In this document: positions 36,049 to 39,413 of the stretch, in pieces | Numbering within the stretch: position 1 is the stretch's first letter | How the letters are laid out: each line of letters begins with the position of its first letter | Virus record (IMG/VR): IMGVR_UViG_3300042477_000313 | Coordinates: 1 to 39,413 of that record | Strand: one strand, 5' to 3' | DNA: 39,413 bases | Origin: a virus | Program-made: the position numbers and the translations under genes | Notes under the pieces: model-generated | Told to the model about the DNA's origin: nothing | Databases searched by the model: none | The model's input: the letters and a program-made list of their open reading frames with translations, nothing else

Positions 36049-38432
36049 TGCTGGTCCCCGGTTCCGCTAACCCGCTCCTGCTTCGTACTGTCGCTGCTGC
36101 TGCAGGGGGTATCTCACGTTCGCTGCGTTTCAATAGTAGTGACAGTGCCTACTTGTCCCGCACCCCCGCATCAGCCGGTAACCGCAAGACCTGGACCTGG
36201 GCGGGGTGGGTGAAGCGGAGTGCGTTGGGCGCAAATGGATATCTACTTGAGGCTGGGGCTTCTGATACAGCATCAGCTCGTTTCCTTATTCGATTTAGTT
36301 CGGATAACACTCTTCTTATCACACGTGGGCAAAATGCAGACCGTATTACTTCACAGGTCTTTAGAGACGTTTCTGCGTGGGGGCATCTAGTTGTTACTGT
36401 TGATACGACTCAGGCAACAGCCAACGACAGAATTAAAGTATATATAAACGGTGCGCAGGTAACCGCTTTTTCAAGTACCTCTAATCCGGCGCAGAATGAT
36501 GATCTTGGCGTAAACGCAGCAGCCGTACACGCCATAGGGCGTAGCAACATTGACTCTGGAGACTACTTCAACGGCTACCTAGCCGACATCTACTTCATCG
36601 ACGGCCAAGCGCTGACCCCCAGCAGCTTCACCGAAACCGACGCCACCACCGGCCAGCTCATCCCCAAGGCGTTCTCGGGATCATACGGCTCGCAAGGTTG
36701 GCATCTGGAGTTCGCGGACAACAGCAGCAACACCGCGACCACATTAGGGAAGGACACTAGTGGCAACGGGAATAACTGGACGCCGAACAACCTGTCGGTC
36801 ACCGCTGGTGCAGGCAACGACTCCCTCGTAGACGTTCCCACTAATGGGGCGCAGACGGATACGGGCGTGGGGGGTGAGGTTAGGGGGAATTATGCGACGC
36901 TCAATCCCCTCAGCAAGCAAGCCAACTGCACGTTGAGCAACGGAAACCTCGACTGGACCGCCACTAGCACTGGGTCGGTCATCGCTCAGAGCACTATCGC
37001 TATTAGCAGTGGCAAATGGTACTGCGAATTTACGGCCACTAGCGCCTCTAATATGTTCGGCTTACAGCGAGCCGCGGGCACGGTTGCAACAACTTTTATC
37101 GGTGGCAACGCTGATAGCTGGGGTTACTACGCAGACAACGGGAACAAGTACACAAATAACAGCGCAACATCTTACGGCGCCTCATACACTACAAACGATG
37201 TTATTGGTGTTGCTTTTGATGCCGACGCTGGAACGCTTACTTTTTACAAAAACGGCGCGAGTCAAGGGCAGGCGTATTCGGGTCTAACAAACGGGCCGTA
37301 TACGTTCGCCACAGGAAATGGTGGCAGCACAAGTGCGGTCTTTAACGCAGGTGCCCGCCCCTTCGCCTACACGGCCCCCAGCGGCTTCAAGGCGCTCTGC
37401 ACGGCAAACCTGCCCGCGCCACTAGTCACAAAGCCTAATACGGTGATGGATGTGGCGTTGTACACCGGCAATGGTTCGGCCCGCAGCATCACCGGCCTAG
37501 GTTTCAATCCTGATCTGGTGTGGATCAAGTCGCGCTCGGCAGCCACTGATCACGAACTGACCGACAGCGTGCGTGGCACTACCAAGAGCTTGAGCAGCAA
37601 TTTGACGGCAGCAGAAGCCACTGACACGGGTGGTCTGACCGCGTTCAACAGTGATGGCTTTTCGCTGGGTACCGACACCAAGTACAACAACAACGCCGCC
37701 ACATACGTCGCCTGGTGCTGGGACGCCGGAAGCTCCACCGACACCAACAACACAGCAGGCACGATCACGCCGACAGGTGTCAGGGCCAACGCGACGGCGG
37801 GGTTCTCGATTGTTACTTATACCGGAACCGGCGCTAATGCCACGGTTGGGCACGGGTTAGGCGTTGCGCCACAGATGATTATCGTAAAAACTAGAAGCGC
37901 GGGGAACTCATGGAAGATTTATCACTCGGGACTAACAAGTGCTGCATATAATCTGGAGTTTACAACTGGCGCCCAGTTAAACGAACCGCAGAGCTGGAAC
38001 TCGACGGCCCCTACGTCAACAGTCTTTTCCGTTGGAACGCAAAACTCTACTAACCAGAGCGGCGCAACCCAAGTCGCCTACTGCTTCGCCCCAGTAGTCG
38101 GGTACTCTAGTTTTGGCAGCTACACCGGCAACGGCAGCACGGATGGGCCGTTTATTTATACCGGATTCAGGCCAAGATGGGTGTTAATCAAGGCCAGTAG
38201 CACAACAGGTGAATGGGGTATTTGTGACTCAGCGAGGGATACTTATAACGTTGTCAGCAATGTTCTCCTTGCCGAGAGTTCTGGCTCAGACAACCCCGGC
38301 CTTACCCTTATGGATTTCACAAGCAATGGATTCAAACTGAGAAATACAAACGCAGTTCGCAATGGCAGTGGTCAAACCTACATCTACGCCGCCTTCGCCG
38401 AGTCACCCTTTAACTACGCCCGCGCCCGCTGA
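36048..38432 (+). CDS. Large adhesin: LamG, SPRY and three C-terminal repeats
   Basis: 794 aa, overlapping the previous stop by one base. Residues about 18-200 are a LamG/concanavalin-like domain (SLRFNSSDSAYLSRTPASAG, WTWAGWVKRS, FNGYLADIYFIDGQ). About 320-460 is a SPRY-like domain (WYCEFTATSAS, DVIGVAFDADAGTLTFYKNG). From about 465 to 794 there are three repeats of 'YTGxG...G(F/L)xP..V.IK' (starting near 469, 588 and 691), resembling DUF7483. Most likely it binds a sugar or protein on the host surface. Such proteins are common in cyanophages and rarely studied. Confidence 0.75.
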   Translation: MLVPGSANPLLLRTVAAAAGGISRSLRFNSSDSAYLSRTPASAGNRKTWTWAGWVKRSALGANGYLLEAGASDTASARFLIRFSSDNTLLITRGQNADRITSQVFRDVSAWGHLVVTVDTTQATANDRIKVYINGAQVTAFSSTSNPAQNDDLGVNAAAVHAIGRSNIDSGDYFNGYLADIYFIDGQALTPSSFTETDATTGQLIPKAFSGSYGSQGWHLEFADNSSNTATTLGKDTSGNGNNWTPNNLSVTAGAGNDSLVDVPTNGAQTDTGVGGEVRGNYATLNPLSKQANCTLSNGNLDWTATSTGSVIAQSTIAISSGKWYCEFTATSASNMFGLQRAAGTVATTFIGGNADSWGYYADNGNKYTNNSATSYGASYTTNDVIGVAFDADAGTLTFYKNGASQGQAYSGLTNGPYTFATGNGGSTSAVFNAGARPFAYTAPSGFKALCTANLPAPLVTKPNTVMDVALYTGNGSARSITGLGFNPDLVWIKSRSAATDHELTDSVRGTTKSLSSNLTAAEATDTGGLTAFNSDGFSLGTDTKYNNNAATYVAWCWDAGSSTDTNNTAGTITPTGVRANATAGFSIVTYTGTGANATVGHGLGVAPQMIIVKTRSAGNSWKIYHSGLTSAAYNLEFTTGAQLNEPQSWNSTAPTSTVFSVGTQNSTNQSGATQVAYCFAPVVGYSSFGSYTGNGSTDGPFIYTGFRPRWVLIKASSTTGEWGICDSARDTYNVVSNVLLAESSGSDNPGLTLMDFTSNGFKLRNTNAVRNGSGQTYIYAAFAESPFNYARAR

Positions 38433-38463
38433 CCCCACTAGAGAACAAGACCTGTGTGGCGGC

Positions 38464-38469
38464 TTGACA
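38464..38469 (+). promoter_or_regulatory. Candidate -35 box for genes 38539-39094
   Basis: TTGACA, followed by CCG, lies 69 bases before ATG 38539. The same TTGACACCG occurs on the minus strand at 39373 before another small gene. The -10 is unclear (TAATGT lies too close). The gene has an excellent GGAGG ribosome site. Confidence 0.35.
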
Positions 38470-38538
38470 CCGTAGTAATGTGGTGGAGCAGCGGTGCGCT
38501 AACACCCTGCCCCGTGACCGCCGATTGGAGGATCGACG

Positions 38539-38853
38539 ATGACCCAAGATTACAAGCACCCGATCACCCCACCAGAAGAGCTGGTACTAGCATGGGCTTC
38601 GCTTGTCGAGCCTCATGGCATCGCGGATGTCTTTGCCTCTATTGCTCAATGGGGCGCCGACCAGGAGCTGGAGGCGTGCGTGGCATTCGTTAAGTTCCAC
38701 GAAGGCGAAAGTCTGGCTCGTGACCTGCGCAAAACCCGCCGCCCTAAACCGCTGAGCCTAAAAGAGCAGGCGCTGGCAGTATTGGATGACGCTGAACTGG
38801 ACTCAGCCCATTACAACATCCTTCTCCGCGCCCTGGAGCAGCTCGATGACTGA
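38539..38853 (+). CDS. Conserved cyanophage/picocyanobacterial protein, 104 aa
   Basis: ATG 38539 with GGAGG eight bases upstream. It begins QDYKHPITPPEELVLAWASL, followed by VEPHGIADVFASIAQWGADQ and ELEACVAFVKFHEGESLARD, then an Arg-rich tail and a last helix. I strongly associate 'ITPP.ELV..W' proteins with Synechococcus and its phages. Function unknown. It overlaps the next gene by eight bases. Confidence 0.7.
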   Translation: MTQDYKHPITPPEELVLAWASLVEPHGIADVFASIAQWGADQELEACVAFVKFHEGESLARDLRKTRRPKPLSLKEQALAVLDDAELDSAHYNILLRALEQLDD

Positions 38854-39094
38854 CCTTTCTCCCGCCGCTCAGGCGGTGTTAGATGCGTTTAGCAAGTATC
38901 CGTTACACGGCGATCACATAGCCGAAATGCTGATGCACGGCGCTCTCCCCGCCGCCTTGCGAGCTGCTGCGGATCAGGTTTTCACCAGGCAACGTCTGCA
39001 GACATTAGCTTCAAAAGGAGGCGAACCGTATGTGCTGATGACCTGGGCCAAAGACCAGTTTGATGCCATCGCCGCCGAGCTTGAAGCCCAGTAG
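38846..39094 (+). CDS. Conserved small cyanophage protein, 82 aa
   Basis: ATG 38846. MTDLSPAAQAVLDAFSKYPL..., GALPAALRAAADQVFTRQRL, WAKDQFDAIAAELEAQ. The pattern 'LSPAAQAVLDA...AALRAAADQV...IAAELE' is one I recall from many Synechococcus and freshwater metagenome proteins, usually with no function. All-helical and soluble. It is convergent with the minus-strand gene, with no gap. Confidence 0.7.
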   Translation: MTDLSPAAQAVLDAFSKYPLHGDHIAEMLMHGALPAALRAAADQVFTRQRLQTLASKGGEPYVLMTWAKDQFDAIAAELEAQ

Positions 39095-39319
39095 TCATTC
39101 CAACTTCCCCTGCAGCTTGTCCACACTCTCTGAAAAGCGCCACATAGCGTCGGCGTAGCTGGCACCGATAGGCTCTGGCTGCGGCTCTGGCGCTTTGTAG
39201 CCAGCCTGGTCCAGCACGGCACGAGCAAAGTCGAGAACGCCTTGATCACTGAAGCAGATGTAATTGGTGAAGCAGTTTGCGTGCATATACATAATTTCTT
39301 GGATCTCTTCGTCGGTCAT
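39095..39319 (-). CDS. Conserved small cyanophage protein, 74 aa
   Basis: ATG 39319 (the start at 39373 would place a leader over the likely promoter). MTDEEIQEIMYMHANCFTNY..., CFSDQGVLDFARAVLDQAGY, then a Pro-rich stretch (KAPEPQPEP) and a helix. I recall similar 'MTDEEI..I' proteins in cyanophages. It is divergent from the gene at 44 across the circle junction. Function unknown. Confidence 0.65.
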   Translation of the reverse strand: MTDEEIQEIMYMHANCFTNYICFSDQGVLDFARAVLDQAGYKAPEPQPEPIGASYADAMWRFSESVDKLQGKLE

Positions 39320-39394
39320 GGTGCCGTGATTGCGTGGGAGGCTAGAGTGACAGAAGCCTTCCAGCGGTGTCAACTACTAGACGCCTGAACCACT
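39320..39394. promoter_or_regulatory. Divergent intergenic region at the circle junction
   Basis: It separates the gene at 39319 (minus) from the one at 44 (plus, via the repeat). On the minus strand TTGACA lies at 39373-39368, 49 bases before the start codon; the best -10 is weak. No clear plus-strand promoter is seen, so the gene at 44 may be read from late transcription or an unusual promoter. Confidence 0.35.
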
Positions 39395-39413
39395 GTGTTT
39401 CTTCTCGACGGCA
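39352..39413. repeat. 62-bp terminal direct repeat, right copy
   Basis: Identical to 1-62. It contains the first six codons of the gene at 44 (GTG at 39395), which therefore appears here as a 5' fragment and is not a second gene. Confidence 0.9.

Overview
The window is a complete genome of a tailed phage with a lambda-type morphogenetic module, held as a circular contig. The first 62 bases (1-62) are repeated exactly at the end (39352-39413), which gives a 39,351-bp unique circle opened inside the first gene. Several small proteins and tail proteins (the genes at 44, 562, 981, 9247, 38539, 38846 and 39095, and the LamG/SPRY adhesin) resemble families I know from cyanophages and freshwater picocyanobacterial (Synechococcus/Cyanobium) metagenomes. 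That host assignment rests on memory of these families, not on a search. I found no integrase, CI-like repressor, DNA polymerase, RNA polymerase or tRNA gene.

Layout. (1) 44-2926, plus strand: a tail-fibre-assembly-like or host-interaction protein, small membrane proteins (holin candidates), a two-domain endolysin (glucosaminidase plus M15 peptidase) and a dCTP-deaminase-like protein. (2) 2910-3666: an inverted HNH nuclease and two small genes. (3) 6085 down to 3663, minus strand: a tightly coupled operon with two ribbon-helix-helix (RHH) regulators around a DUF1071/Sak3-like single-strand annealing protein (SSAP), then small unknown genes, the last two overlapping in different frames. (4) 6086-6275: the divergent control region, with an operator-like inverted repeat and six roughly 20-bp iterons that run into the replication initiator gene; this is the probable origin. 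(5) 6203-11568, plus strand: the replication and recombination operon (initiator, PD-(D/E)XK proteins including an MGME1-like exonuclease, three successive zinc-ribbon proteins, RusA), closed by a terminator. (6) 11650-12447: a gpZ-like tail protein away from the other tail genes. (7) 12448-12875: an unusual non-coding block with three 26-bp direct repeats, two pairs of a 14-bp repeat and three Fur/Zur-box-like palindromes, the last lying about where the -35 element of a TATATA box would be. (8) 12876-14619: an accessory cassette of small proteins, including a membrane-anchored helix-turn-helix protein and a cysteine-rich protein, ended by two terminators facing each other. (9) 15195-38432: the late region in lambda order: small and large terminase, gpW fused to an Ig-like domain, portal, a protease-capsid polyprotein, decoration protein, FII-like protein, an Mtd-N-type adhesin, U-like, V-like, G and G-T joined by a programmed -1 frameshift at A AAA AAC, tape measure, M, L, K, I, J, fibre and a large LamG/SPRY adhesin. 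(10) 38539-39319: three small conserved genes.

The phage appears to use the host replisome through an O-like initiator acting at the iterons. It brings its own annealing protein, exonuclease and resolvase for recombination, and packages DNA with a Nu1/gpA-type terminase. The most unusual points are the metal-regulator-box array in region 7, a bulb-lectin-like insertion between the two cysteine pairs of the gpL tail-tip protein, the multi-module protease-capsid polyprotein and the iteron origin.
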